64,000 bases of DNA from RI-153 sp963752935 (GTDB lineage: Bacteria; Chloroflexota; Anaerolineae; Caldilineales; Caldilineaceae). The translations under genes were made by a program, and so were the position numbers. Under the pieces are notes generated by a model. The model saw only the letters and a list, made by a program, of their open reading frames with translations, did no database searches and was not told the DNA's origin. Each line of letters begins with the position of its first letter. Positions within the stretch are counted from its first letter, which is position 1. The DNA is taken from the NCBI GenBank assembly GCA_963752935.1, contig CAVWAL010000003.1:1-64000 (forward strand). Direction: 5' to 3'. Positions 1 to 7,428 of the stretch are shown piece after piece.

Positions 1-464
1 GAGGTGGTCGTGTAGCGGTCGCCCTGGCCGTTGTTCATCGCAAGCGCTAACAACTTGACAAGCAGCCCGGCCAGTAAGGCGTAGACGAGGATCGCCACCA
101 GTGCATTCCACTCCAGCACGAAACCCTCGGCGCTCGGTTGTCCAAATAGCCCCACGAATGGAGCCATGAACGGCGCCGTGATGCTGTAGATCAACTGTGC
201 AAAGCCCGCAGCCGGGTTGGCGCCCAGCAGACCTAACACGAAGCGGATACCCAGCAGCCCCTCCACAATCCCAAACAGCAGATAGATCACCTGCTGTAAT
301 TTGAAGACCTGCATAGGCCGGGAGGCTTGTGTGTTTCTGACTACGGTATCTGTCTGATAGACTGTCGCGGGCGTGGGATCGACTACACTCACGGCTACAG
401 GAGTCACCTCCGCTACGTTGTAACTCGAAACCTCGGTATGCACTTCGCGTCGTTCCACTGTCAT
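1..464 (-). CDS. YggT-like integral membrane protein, C-terminus beyond window
   Basis: The frame opens at an ATG at 464 with GGAGA about 8 nt upstream and stays open to the window edge, so 154 residues are visible and the stop is outside. Residues 1-50 are polar and Thr/Val-rich, probably cytoplasmic. Hydrophobic segments lie near 57-80, 90-108 and 118-142, with 'LLGIRFVLGLLGANPA' and an 'APFVGLFG' loop typical of the YggT/YlmG membrane family as found in Chloroflexota. A biochemical role is not known from the sequence. It points away from the stress genes to its right and is separated from them by repeats. Confidence 0.75.
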   Translation of the reverse strand, partial: MTVERREVHTEVSSYNVAEVTPVAVSVVDPTPATVYQTDTVVRNTQASRPMQVFKLQQVIYLLFGIVEGLLGIRFVLGLLGANPAAGFAQLIYSITAPFMAPFVGLFGQPSAEGFVLEWNALVAILVYALLAGLLVKLLALAMNNGQGDRYTTT

Positions 465-589
465 CGGATTGTCTCCACTCGAATTGTGTTATCGGTTCAT
501 TTTGGCGAATACTAACTGGGCTTACGCAACTCGCCGGTTGAATAGCCGATATTCTCGTGTCCAAGGTAAAAGACTCAGGACTATACAGG

Positions 590-650
590 TGCGACGCACT
601 GGCCAGGATGACTTCTTGCATTCGAACCTGATTCCGGCCAGTGCGTCGCA
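590..650. repeat. 15-bp perfect inverted repeat, MITE-like or hairpin
   Basis: TGCGACGCACTGGCC at 590-604 is repeated in reverse complement at 636-650 around a 31-nt loop. It lies in a gene-free stretch (465-924). A degenerate direct repeat, TACGCA followed by CGCCGGTTGA and a TAG-like end, occurs at 523-545 and again at 684-706, so this block and the next palindrome look like two copies of one degenerate repeat family. No T-run follows, so a terminator is unlikely. Confidence 0.6.
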
Positions 651-675
651 GTTGAGGCTGTATCGTTACAAACAC

Positions 676-750
676 TCAGGACATACGCAGTCCGCCGGTT
701 GAGTAGGCATCTTAGCGCCGTATCGCAACTGCAGACTGCGTATGTCCTGA
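676..750. repeat. 17-bp perfect inverted repeat
   Basis: TCAGGACATACGCAGTC at 676-692 pairs perfectly with 734-750 around a 41-nt loop. Together with the palindrome at 590-650 it makes 530-750 strongly palindromic. A small non-autonomous insertion or a paired-hairpin repeat is plausible; no coding sequence is seen inside it. Confidence 0.6.
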
Positions 751-924
751 TACTTTCGATCTGGGGCAAGGCCACTCGCTCCTCTTGACACCTTGAGGCC
801 AAGACAACCGAGGAACCGGATCTTTCACGTGGCTGACGGTCATATTGCCGGAACCAGAAAGCCGGTTCTTCCGAGTTGCACCCAATCAGGCAGGTAATGT
901 AAGTGAGCGGAATGGAGTCTGGCG

Positions 925-1215
925 TCAGCGCCTGGCTGCATCCTTGAGGTGTTCCGTAGCCGTCTTGAGATCGGCTTTGGCGGCATTGAGATCGCCTTTA
1001 GCCTCGTCCAGCCGTTCTCCCTGACCTTCCGCAAAGTTGTTCCACTCAGTTTGCGCTTGCTCTTTGCTGTAACCGTAGCGCTCTTGCAACCTGCCTATCA
1101 TCTTGTCGGCATTGCCGTCGACCTGCATAAGGTCGTCGTCGGTAAGTTTGCCAAAGGTCGTCTTGATGTTGCCGCGCAGTTGTTTCCATTTGCCTTGAAA
1201 AGTGTCACTATTCAT
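925..1215 (-). CDS. CsbD family stress-response protein
   Basis: A 96-residue hydrophilic, helix-rich protein. 'FQGKWKQLRGNIKTTFGKLTD' opens a canonical CsbD domain (about residues 5-58), with the family's 'DADKMIGRLQERYGYSKEQA' pattern in slightly varied form. The remainder is an Ala/Lys/Asp-rich amphipathic tail resembling LEA proteins. CsbD proteins are induced by general stress (sigma-B regulon in Bacillus, phosphate or osmotic stress elsewhere), but their molecular role is unknown. It is downstream of two other small stress or membrane genes on the same strand (1327-2047), so a stress cassette is inferred. Confidence 0.9.
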   Translation of the reverse strand: MNSDTFQGKWKQLRGNIKTTFGKLTDDDLMQVDGNADKMIGRLQERYGYSKEQAQTEWNNFAEGQGERLDEAKGDLNAAKADLKTATEHLKDAARR

Positions 1216-1326
1216 GCAGGGGTTCTCCTATAGTTTGTGCTTGTTGTTGTACACGGTTTGGTGTGTCGGCCTTGCTACCCTTCAGGAAAGCGGTAGACTG
1301 TTGCCGCTGGTGGATGGTTCTGTTCG

Positions 1327-1596
1327 TCAGCGTACAGTGCCTCGGCGCACGAGATTGACGATGGCCAGCAGGATGACGGCGCCGCCCAGTGACAGCAGCA
1401 TGGCCGCGACACTAAAGCTATCGTTGATTGAAGGCACCCCAAAGAGCGGGGTGAGCAACCAACCGGCCAGGAATGCGCCGACGATACCGACTACGATGTT
1501 CAGCAGCGTACCTTGTTGTGCGTCTGTGCGCATGATCATACTGGCGACCCAGCCGATGATCCCCCCGACAACGAGCCATACGATAAAGTTAATCAT
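1327..1596 (-). CDS. GlsB/YeaQ/YmgE family membrane protein
   Basis: An 89-residue protein of three hydrophobic helices (about 3-20, 30-51 and 62-83). 'VVGGIIGWVASMIM' with a Gly-rich second helix 'NIVVGIVGAFLAGWLL' is the signature of the transglycosylase-associated / YeaQ / GlsB family (PF04226). Members are small inner-membrane proteins linked to envelope or general stress; no enzymatic activity is established. A GGAGGA-type ribosome site precedes the ATG ('tctcctcctgg' on the plus strand at about 1603-1613). Neighbours on both sides are stress-type genes in the same orientation. Confidence 0.9.
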   Translation of the reverse strand: MINFIVWLVVGGIIGWVASMIMRTDAQQGTLLNIVVGIVGAFLAGWLLTPLFGVPSINDSFSVAAMLLSLGGAVILLAIVNLVRRGTVR

Positions 1597-1729
1597 CTTG
1601 TGTTCTCCTCCTGGTTGATTGTGACCCGGTGCCCGTCCGACCTGGACGGGATCTCTGGGCCCGATACTGATTTGTCACGCTTGAGTGTGCTCAACTACCC
1701 TGGTTACGCTCGTGGCGTTGTAGCCCTAC

Positions 1730-2047
1730 TTATTGCCCACCCTCACTAATCATTTCCTGTGCACGTTGCTGCAGCTTGCCAGCCTCTTCCTGGACGTCGC
1801 CAGTGAACTGATGGGCTTTGTCACCGACTTCTGTCGCCGCATCTTTAACACGTTGCTGCACCTGATCGTACAGCTTCGCACCTTGCTGGATTTGGGATCG
1901 TCTCCGTTTCCTCATCTGCGTCGCCAACACCAGCATCACCCCGGCGCCGAACAAACTGCCGGCGAGTAAGCTGCCGACGAGTGAGCCGGTGAAGAAACTG
2001 ACCAGACGATTGGCGCTGCCTTTGTGTCTTCGACGATTCCAGTTCAT
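1730..2047 (-). CDS. YtxH-like membrane-anchored protein
   Basis: A 105-residue protein. A basic N-terminus (MNWNRRRHKG) is followed by a single Gly/Ala-rich membrane helix near 18-42, with the 'FTGSLVGSLLAGSLFGAG' spacing of YtxH-type domains, then 'MRKRRRSQ' and a long amphipathic, coiled-coil-prone tail with 'VKDAATEVGDKAHQ' and 'VQEEAGKLQQRAQ'. YtxH proteins are general-stress membrane proteins of unknown mechanism. AGGAG lies just upstream of the ATG. It is the first gene of the apparent 2047-925 stress cluster. Confidence 0.75.
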   Translation of the reverse strand: MNWNRRRHKGSANRLVSFFTGSLVGSLLAGSLFGAGVMLVLATQMRKRRRSQIQQGAKLYDQVQQRVKDAATEVGDKAHQFTGDVQEEAGKLQQRAQEMISEGGQ

Positions 2048-2330
2048 ATTCTTCTCCTAAGCATTGACTTATTGGCTATATTGTTTTGGCCCTATATGAT
2101 TGACGTCGGCTGCCCTGCATTGTGAAGTTCATGACAGGTTCCGTCTTGTTTCCCTTGTATATCATAGCCGGAGCATGCGATCCTGTCGTCGGCGCAAAAG
2201 ATACAGGTTTTGTGGCAAAAAGACGGCCCAACGGGCAGCCTGCTATCTGTTTGATGTAGGCGGCTTGGTGTACGCCGTTTGACGTAGGCAACATCGTCCT
2301 GTATGGCTGCTGTTGGCAGATCGTCATCAA

Positions 2331-2435
2331 TTAGAGCGCGATAGCCATCGATGACAGAGAGGTCGCGACGGCGTTGTCGCGTTTCCTGGTTTCTAGTTCA
2401 ACGGTTGTGCTTCCCGCTTGATCTGCATGTTTCAT
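2331..2435 (-). CDS. Small hypothetical ORF, 34 residues
   Basis: An ATG at 2435 is preceded by AAGGAG with an 8-nt spacer, which is why it is reported. The peptide begins MKHADQAGSTTVELETRKRD and ends LSSMAIAL. It is polar and matches no family known to me. The remaining part of 2048-2622 holds no other convincing gene; a longer minus-strand frame at 2076-2330 has no family resemblance and was not accepted. It could be a real micro-gene or a decayed 5' end. Confidence 0.3.
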   Translation of the reverse strand: MKHADQAGSTTVELETRKRDNAVATSLSSMAIAL

Positions 2436-2565
2436 CTTGTTATCTCCTTATCCGGTTGATTCGGGTACCGGCATCATCTGCTCAATCATGGCGTGGGCGC
2501 GGCCAATCAATTGGCGGCCCTGGGTTGGACCGGGCAAGTAAATCGTCAGCTAAACCAATATGATA

Positions 2566-2596
2566 TCCAAAACAAAAGGTCACCCATTGGGTGACC
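2566..2596 (-). terminator. Rho-independent terminator of the kinase/regulator operon
   Basis: GGTCACCC (2578-2585) and GGGTGACC (2589-2596) form an 8-bp stem with a 3-nt loop. On the minus strand the stem is followed by TTTTGTTTT. It sits 27 nt after the stop of the response regulator at 2623. Confidence 0.85.
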
Positions 2597-2622
2597 TGTA
2601 GGCGAAATGCACTCTGCCCCAA

Positions 2623-3285
2623 CTATCCGTCTTCGGAGTTCTCATTCTCTGTACCGGTCAACCCTTGGCGCACGGCATAGAGCGCGGCCTGGGTACGGCT
2701 GGCCAGGTGAAGTTTGCTCAAGATACGGCTCACATGCGCGCGTACAGTCGATTCGCTGACCACCAATTCGTCGGCAATGTCCTGGTTGCTCAGCCCTTGG
2801 GCGACCAGTTGTAACACCGTCATCTCGCGCTCAGTCAGCGCTTCGGGTGGAGCTTCTTGTTCAGGCGCCTGTTTTACCTCTTGCAACAACTTGCGGGCGA
2901 TGATGGGATGGAGCGCCGGTTCGCCACGGTGCACCTGGCGAATGGCTCGCACGAGATCGTCGGGTGAGGAATCTTTGAGCAGGTAGCCTACGGCGCCGGC
3001 TTTGATGGCGGGGAAGAGCTTGTTGTCTGCGGCAAAACTGGTCAGTACGAGGACGCGTGCGCCAGGGCGCCGGCTGGTAATCTGGCGCGTTGCTTCGATG
3101 CCGTCCATCCCCGGCATCAAGAGGTCCATCAGGATGACATCGGGCTGCATGTCCTGGTCCTGGCGCACGGCGTCTTCGCCGTCGGCTACTTCGGCCACGA
3201 TCTCAAACCCGCCTGATTCAGTCAGCAAGGCGCGGATGCCCTTGCGCACAATGGCATGATCATCAACAATTAAGACTCGAATCAC
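2623..3285 (-). CDS. NarL/LuxR-type response regulator
   Basis: A 220-residue two-domain regulator. The receiver domain (1-118) has acidic-pocket D8/D9, phospho-acceptor D54 in 'DVILMDLLMPGMDG' and the switch Lys in 'GYLLKDSS'. The C-terminal LuxR helix-turn-helix (about 148-205) has 'LTEREMTVLQLVAQGLSNQ' and 'VSESTVRAHV'. It starts with GTG and overlaps the kinase gene by four bases (GTGA), so the two are translationally coupled and form one cognate two-component pair. The phosphorylated form would bind DNA; targets cannot be told from the window. A terminator follows at 2566-2596. Confidence 0.93.
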   Translation of the reverse strand: MIRVLIVDDHAIVRKGIRALLTESGGFEIVAEVADGEDAVRQDQDMQPDVILMDLLMPGMDGIEATRQITSRRPGARVLVLTSFAADNKLFPAIKAGAVGYLLKDSSPDDLVRAIRQVHRGEPALHPIIARKLLQEVKQAPEQEAPPEALTEREMTVLQLVAQGLSNQDIADELVVSESTVRAHVSRILSKLHLASRTQAALYAVRQGLTGTENENSEDG

Positions 3286-4619
3286 AGCGTCACCTCAACT
3301 GTAAGATGTGTACCCTGATTGGGTCCACTTTCATAGGTTAGTTCACCACCGAGCCGCTGGGCTCGTTGGGCGATGCTGCGTAGACCGCCGCTACCACGGC
3401 CTTCGGCGCCGGCCGACTTCACGTCGAAGCCCACCCCGTCATCGATCACGTCGAGGCGAACAGTGGCTGCGGTGAACTGAAGGTGCACGGTAACATTGCG
3501 GGCCGAAGCATGTTTGCGCACGTTGTTGAGGGCTTCTTGCGCGATCCAGTAGAGATCTTCCTCGATGATGAGAGGCAAGCGTCGTTCCCCTTCCACGCGC
3601 AGGTAGGTTTGCAGCCCACCGCGTTCTTCAACCGCAGCCAGACGCGCCTGCAATGCGGCCACCAATCCTTCGGCTTCAAGCACAGGTGGGTGTAGCTGAA
3701 AGATGAGCAGGCGCATGTCGCGCATCCCTTCTTGGGCCGTCTCCTGCAACTCAGAGAGATACTCCGCAGCCACCGCTCCTTTGCCCGCAGCCAAGGCCAG
3801 CGCAGCAGCATTGGCATAGAGGGTTACACTGTAAAGCGACTGTGTCACCGAATCGTGCATTTCACGCGCCAACCGCTGCCGCTCTTCGAGCACCGCCATC
3901 TGTTCCGCCTGGCGCTGGAGCCGGGCATGCTCAATTGCCATGGCCGCCTGGTTGGCAAAAACCGACATGATGCGCACATCCTCATCGGTGAATCCACCCA
4001 CCTTGTTGACCACATCCAGCACACCGATAATGCCGCCGTTGACATGCAACGGCAGGGCGAGCAGCGCCGTGAGATCGGTTGGCCATTGATAGATCTGGGC
4101 GTCCGCCAAAAGGGCCGGCTCGTTCACACGCATCGGCTCTCCCTTACGCACCACCTGCCCGGCCAGCGAGCCGTCCACGGGCAGGCGTTCGACCAGAGAG
4201 AGGGGCTTGCCCAACCGGTGTTTCACCTCAAGCCAGGCTTGATCTGTGAGCAGCAAGATGGCGCTGCCCGTCGCTCCGATCAATCCCTGCGCCTCCGTAC
4301 AGACGGTATTGAGTACTTGTTCCAGTACGGTTTTTTGAAGCAGACTCACCAGCAGGCGACCAAAGCTTTCGCTTTCGGCCAGCCGGCGCTGTAGTTCGTC
4401 GTGCAGTTCGGCATTCTGCAAAGCCAGCGCGGTGGCCGTCTCCTCGTGCGCCGTAATATCGGCCTCAAGCGTGTCGATTACATGCTGTATCTGTAGGGTG
4501 TCAATTAGCTTCGAGATTTTGTGTGGCATTGCACAGCCGCCTGAATCTATGGGTGGCGATAACGCTAGACGCCGAAACGATCGGATCTTCATCGCCTGCG
4601 CGTTGATTTCGTTGCACAT
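3282..4619 (-). CDS. GAF-domain sensor histidine kinase (NarX/DesK-like)
   Basis: Up to 445 residues, with no membrane segments, so a cytosolic sensor. A coiled coil (about 45-85) leads into a GAF domain (about 87-232), then a HisKA_3 dimerisation helix with phospho-acceptor H255 in 'LAREMHDSVTQSLYS', then a HATPase_c domain with N-box 'EALNNVRKHA', G1 'DVIDDGVGFDV' and G2 'GRGSGGLRSIAQRA'. GAF domains of this class bind small ligands, haem or redox signals; no diagnostic ligand residue is visible. The start is uncertain: 4619 is the longest ATG start, while the ATG at 4529 (MPHKISK) also fits. It phosphorylates the regulator encoded by the overlapping next gene. Confidence 0.9.
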   Translation of the reverse strand: MCNEINAQAMKIRSFRRLALSPPIDSGGCAMPHKISKLIDTLQIQHVIDTLEADITAHEETATALALQNAELHDELQRRLAESESFGRLLVSLLQKTVLEQVLNTVCTEAQGLIGATGSAILLLTDQAWLEVKHRLGKPLSLVERLPVDGSLAGQVVRKGEPMRVNEPALLADAQIYQWPTDLTALLALPLHVNGGIIGVLDVVNKVGGFTDEDVRIMSVFANQAAMAIEHARLQRQAEQMAVLEERQRLAREMHDSVTQSLYSVTLYANAAALALAAGKGAVAAEYLSELQETAQEGMRDMRLLIFQLHPPVLEAEGLVAALQARLAAVEERGGLQTYLRVEGERRLPLIIEEDLYWIAQEALNNVRKHASARNVTVHLQFTAATVRLDVIDDGVGFDVKSAGAEGRGSGGLRSIAQRAQRLGGELTYESGPNQGTHLTVEVTL

Positions 4620-5244
4620 TTGACTCTGAAGAAAAACGCGAAACCAGAGACTGATGTGGGAATCTTGAAAGCGGAATATCGCGGATCGAGAAGGTATTAA
4701 GAGAATTATAGCATGCCGCGCGCTATGAGTGTTCTTGGGTAGAATCTTTTTGCAGTGTCTCCGCTGCTTGACAAACTGCCTGACTCACATAGTTTGATTT
4801 CGTACTTCCTTCAATCTGGGGCAGCAGACCAAAAGAGGAACTCTGCCGATTGGGCGGTCGGCAGGGGTGAAAGAGGGTATGAGAGAGGGAACAGGATGGT
4901 AGTCGTGGCTTACATACATGGACTCACGCTTTACACATGCCCCTACATAGAAGCCTTTGACCATCAGGAGGGGAGGAACTACAACACCAGCAACCAGGCA
5001 GATAACCGTAGCAAGGGAGCTGTACCACCAGCCGCAGAGGTGGATAGTGATGGCGTTGATAAGGACGGCGGCGAATCTTCTACCACTGTTCGTCATCAAG
5101 TTCCAGGAGTTCTAACTGTGGGAAAGCAAAGGAAATTGAAGAGCCTCTGGTAACTTTCGCGTCTGAATGTGGTGGTTCAGTAAACCGTCGGCAGCAAGGC
5201 AAGCCGGATACCACAACAAGCATCGTGCTTCTTTCCCGCAGGAC
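4620..5244. other. Gene-poor interval
   Basis: No gene is firmly supported. A minus-strand frame (4785-5099, 104 residues) starts with 'GRRFAAVLINAI', faintly like the first helix of an RDD membrane protein, and has two hydrophobic stretches. It lacks a ribosome-binding site and ends in a non-conserved tail, so it may be a relic. The kinase promoter should lie at 4620-4720; 'taagagaattatagca' near 4697-4712 is AT-rich but not a clear -10. Confidence 0.3.
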
Positions 5245-5442
5245 TCATTCCTCGCTATACTGGAACACACGCTCTAGCGGCACGTCGAACACTCGCGCGA
5301 TCCGAAACGCCACCTCCAGCGACGGCGAATACTTGTTCCCCTCAATAGCGTTCACTGTTTGACGCGTAACTCCTACCCGGTCCGCCAACTCCTGCTGCGT
5401 CATATCCCCCTGATTGAAGCGCAGGGTGCGTAGGTCGTTCAT
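5245..5442 (-). CDS. Small XRE-family transcriptional repressor
   Basis: A 65-residue single helix-turn-helix protein beginning MNDLRTLRFNQGDMTQQELA, with recognition region 'VGVTRQTVNAIEGNKYSPSL' and 'AFRIARVFDVPLERVF'. This is the YozG/Cro-like stand-alone XRE family that is typically encoded beside a small membrane protein. The start was placed at the ATG at 5442; an ATG at 5466, five bases after the upstream stop, is an alternative adding eight residues. It is cotranscribed with the membrane protein at 5471-5884, and probably autoregulates through the operator at 5908-5925. Confidence 0.88.
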   Translation of the reverse strand: MNDLRTLRFNQGDMTQQELADRVGVTRQTVNAIEGNKYSPSLEVAFRIARVFDVPLERVFQYSEE

Positions 5443-5470
5443 GATGCGTCCACCAGCCTTGCCCATCGTG

Positions 5471-5884
5471 TCACACCCCCCGCCGATAGAGAACCAGCTG
5501 CGTCCCGATTTCCACCAACTGCGCTGCCACCCAGAAACCAAGGAGCACGTGCGTAAAGACGAAGTTGCCCTCCGTTACCACCGCGGCACACAGCGCCGCA
5601 AATATGCCCGTTGCAAGAACGTATGCCGCATTCCGCGTACCCTTCAGCTTTATCAGTCGGTCCCGTTCATCGGTATCCGCACGCCGGTCTACAACCACGA
5701 TGACGATATGCCCGGCTATCTGCGTGAGCACCAGCAGTACGACTGCAAGCACGAACAGCACCACCTGCTGCGGCAGTACGTTCACTACATCCATCGGGAG
5801 TACTGACAGGAAGTAGAAGCTGAACGTCCCGACCAGGCTCACCAACAGGAGCCACAGGCTCTTCTCCTGAAACGACAGTTTCAT
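5471..5884 (-). CDS. Four-helix small membrane protein (DUF2178-like)
   Basis: A 137-residue protein with hydrophobic segments near 10-30, 37-60, 82-102 and 108-130. The cytoplasmic loop after the second helix contains 'DRRADTDERDRLIKLKGTRNA', the Asp/Glu-Arg-rich 'DERD' motif of DUF2178-like proteins that accompany small XRE regulators. The ATG at 5884 is preferred to the one at 5896 because GGAGG lies six bases before it. Function is unknown; in similar pairs the membrane protein is thought to influence its XRE partner. Five bases separate its stop from the alternative start of the regulator. Confidence 0.75.
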   Translation of the reverse strand: MKLSFQEKSLWLLLVSLVGTFSFYFLSVLPMDVVNVLPQQVVLFVLAVVLLVLTQIAGHIVIVVVDRRADTDERDRLIKLKGTRNAAYVLATGIFAALCAAVVTEGNFVFTHVLLGFWVAAQLVEIGTQLVLYRRGV

Positions 5885-5907
5885 TCTCGCCTCCATCTAG
5901 ATCTATG

Positions 5908-5925
5908 TGTCCGAGATACCGGACA
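5908..5925. promoter_or_regulatory. Palindromic operator TGTCCG-N6-CGGACA
   Basis: TGTCCG at 5908-5913 and CGGACA at 5920-5925 form a perfect 6-bp dyad around 6 bases. It lies between the promoter at 5954-5982 and the start codon at 5884, where binding would block transcription. The XRE protein of this operon is the obvious candidate ligand (inference). Confidence 0.6.
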
Positions 5926-5953
5926 TTGTGTCAAGTAATTTCGACATGATAGG

Positions 5954-5982
5954 AGTATATCTGCCTAACCGGGCAATGTCAA
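5954..5982 (-). promoter_or_regulatory. Near-consensus sigma-70 promoter of the XRE operon
   Basis: On the minus strand a perfect -35 TTGACA (5982-5977) and a -10 TATACT (5959-5954) are separated by exactly 17 bases, pointing to the genes at 5884-5245. A second TTGACA with the same flank (TACTTGACA) lies at 5934-5929, 48 bp downstream, without a good -10, so TACTTGACA may instead be a repeated protein-binding element. Confidence 0.8.
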
Positions 5983-6059
5983 GTATTTTTTACATGCGCG
6001 CCACCATACCCGGCCCTATAGGACCATTTCTAGGCGGGCCAGATGATGGAGACCGGTCA

Positions 6060-6242
6060 AAAACCGGGGGCAAAGTGGGAGAGTCTGAGACCAGAAGCGA
6101 CAAGAGGGCTTCCCCCACCGGTCATGTTTCGACCGAGGCGTCTACGACTTCAACGCGCTCCATGCGCTGTGCCAGATCGTCCAGGTACGGCTCAGTGTAG
6201 ATCATCACTGTGTCCAGACTGCTGTGACCGAGCAGCCGGGCC
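6060..6242. repeat. 183-bp dispersed repeat, copy 1
   Basis: Matches 12414-12596 with only six mismatches counted by eye and in the same orientation. It begins AAAACCGGGGGCAA and includes the 3' end of a tyrosine recombinase gene read on the minus strand. Identity stops abruptly at 6242, where Tn3 transposase coding sequence begins. Confidence 0.85.
6122..6242 (-). pseudogene. Tyrosine recombinase, last 40 codons only
   Basis: Encodes 'LLGHSSLDTVMIYTEP' and a tail ending 'VEVVDASVET', identical or nearly so to the C-terminus of the recombinase at 12476. It carries the GHSSLDTVMIYTE block with the active-site His and nucleophile Tyr, but everything upstream is missing and replaced by Tn3 transposase sequence in the opposite orientation. 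It is therefore non-functional. Confidence 0.8.
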
Positions 6243-6864
6243 TTCGCCGTAGAGCAGATCCAGCATCTCCGCACCCTGTTCAGCGATACGATCGACTGGC
6301 CGCTGATCCAAACCCATTTACCCGATATGCTCCGGGTGGCGGTCTCGATCAGCCTCGGTACAGTGCGGTCCTCGACCATTCTCCACAAGCTGGGCACCGA
6401 AAGTCGTAAAAACAAGCTCTACATGGCGTTCCGTGAACTCGGACGTGTGGTGCGCACGCTCTTCTTACTTCGATTCATCAATGAGGAGGACCTGAGACAG
6501 ACAATTCATGCCTCAACCAATACGGTCGAAACCTGGAACGGATTTGTGCAGTGGGTAGCCTTTGGCGGCAATGGCGTCATCCGCGAGAACTCCCGGGAAG
6601 AGCAGCGCAAGATCATCCGCTATAACCATCTGGTCGCCAATTTGCTGGTCTTTCACAACGTGGTATCGATGACGCGGGTCCTCCATCTGTTGATCGATGA
6701 GGGTTACCCTGTCACACCCTCGATCGTTGCCCGCATGTCGCCCTACCAATCGAACACATCAATCGCTTCGGCAGCTATCAACCTAGCTTTGACCAAGTAC
6801 CGCTGCCGATCACTGAAGACCTTTGGCTCGCACCAGCGCCCAGGGACGACGCCACTACTTGCTA
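6241..6864 (+). pseudogene. Tn3-family transposase TnpA, C-terminal remnant
   Basis: The plus-strand frame reads 'DTIDWPLIQTHLPDMLRV', 'RKNKLYMAFRELGRVVRTLF', 'EEDLRQTIHASTNTVE', 'GGNGVIRENSREEQRK' and 'YNHLVANLLVFHNVVSMTR', the characteristic C-terminal part of a Tn3/Tn4430-type transposase (normally about 980 residues). About 205 codons remain. A single frameshift near 6745 is needed to continue into 'EHINRFGSYQPSFDQVPLP'. The 5' three quarters are absent. Its divergent position relative to the recombinase remnant resembles Tn3-type elements with a divergently oriented recombination gene, after an internal deletion (inference). No terminal inverted repeat was found downstream. Confidence 0.88.
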
Positions 6865-6910
6865 GGATTTTATGCGAAACATGGTTCCAATACTTCGACA
6901 AATTGAAAGG

Positions 6911-6953
6911 CGACGAGGGCGGTATAGTGGATGCGATCCACTGCCATCGTCGA
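6911..6953 (-). terminator. Possible terminator of the small gene at 6960-7178
   Basis: Just after the stop at 6960, the minus strand can form an imperfect stem between CGACGATGGCAGTGGAT and its partner about 20 bases on (loop GCG, GTGGAT/ATCCAC at the top), followed by TTTCAATTTG. The T-run is poor. Confidence 0.35.
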
Positions 6954-6959
6954 TGCAAC

Positions 6960-7178
6960 TCAGTCAAACTGATTTTCTTCTGTCCCAGGATTCTCGTATT
7001 GGAAAAGCATAGCCTGGAGCAGACGAGAGACGCTATTCCACTCTTGAAAGTAGCGGAATTCGCCAGTGGCTGTATTCTGGAGTTGACCTCGCCACTCTGC
7101 GCGCTCGCTCGTTGTTTCTTCCTGCCACAGACGCACTGTAAAGAGCACTGAACGGTAAGGTCGTCTCATCGGCTTCAT
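6960..7178 (-). CDS. Conserved small protein of unknown function, putative BTAD target
   Basis: A 72-residue protein starting MKPMRRPYRSVLFTVRLWQE. The ATG at 7178 is chosen because a strong GAGGAG lies six bases upstream; the longer start at 7211 has none. The pattern 'FTVRLWQEE', 'AEWRGQLQNTATGEFRYF' and 'LLQAMLFQYE' resembles small uncharacterised proteins I associate with Chloroflexota. It looks like a compact beta-rich fold with no catalytic motif. It is transcribed divergently from the BTAD regulator at 7429 and has a heptamer-repeat operator about 50 bp upstream that also occurs before the lipoprotein at 11074. It is therefore a candidate target of that regulator. Confidence 0.7.
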   Translation of the reverse strand: MKPMRRPYRSVLFTVRLWQEETTSERAEWRGQLQNTATGEFRYFQEWNSVSRLLQAMLFQYENPGTEENQFD

Positions 7179-7209
7179 AGAACTCTCCTCTGCGAATTGA
7201 GCCATTGCC

Positions 7210-7243
7210 AATGTAGCAGTCGGACCGTTTCATTCCCGTTTCA
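7210..7243 (-). promoter_or_regulatory. SARP/OmpR-type operator and -10 of the small gene
   Basis: On the minus strand TGAAACG occurs twice (7243-7237 and 7232-7226), exactly 11 bp apart. A -10-like TACATT (7215-7210) follows after 10 bases and the start codon is about 30 bp further on. The same 18-bp arrangement TGAAACGGRAATGAAACG is found at 10816-10833. SARP/BTAD activators are known to bind heptamer direct repeats with an 11-bp period placed just upstream of the -10. Confidence 0.7.
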
Positions 7244-7428
7244 CCCATTGCTCATCTTCTCTCGAACGTGATCAGTTGGCAAAACTGGATACCAGAAGGC
7301 ACACCGAACCACTGGTGTCACAAGATTGCATGAGCAGACAGGATCCGGTACACTCACGGTACACTTACTTCTTTTCAGCCGGTGACTCCTTCTCAGCGTT
7401 TTCTCGCTCGCTGTCGATTCACACGCCT

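Noticed and set aside
2076..2330. 84-codon minus-strand frame
   Set aside because: No ribosome site, no family resemblance and atypical composition; left as non-coding.
4755..5153. 132-codon plus-strand frame in the gap after the kinase gene
   Set aside because: No start signal and no domain; the opposite strand has a slightly more protein-like frame, also not convincing.
6865..6959. Right terminal inverted repeat of the Tn3-like element
   Set aside because: No GGGG-starting or TAAG-ending 38-bp sequence matching the 12418 region could be found.
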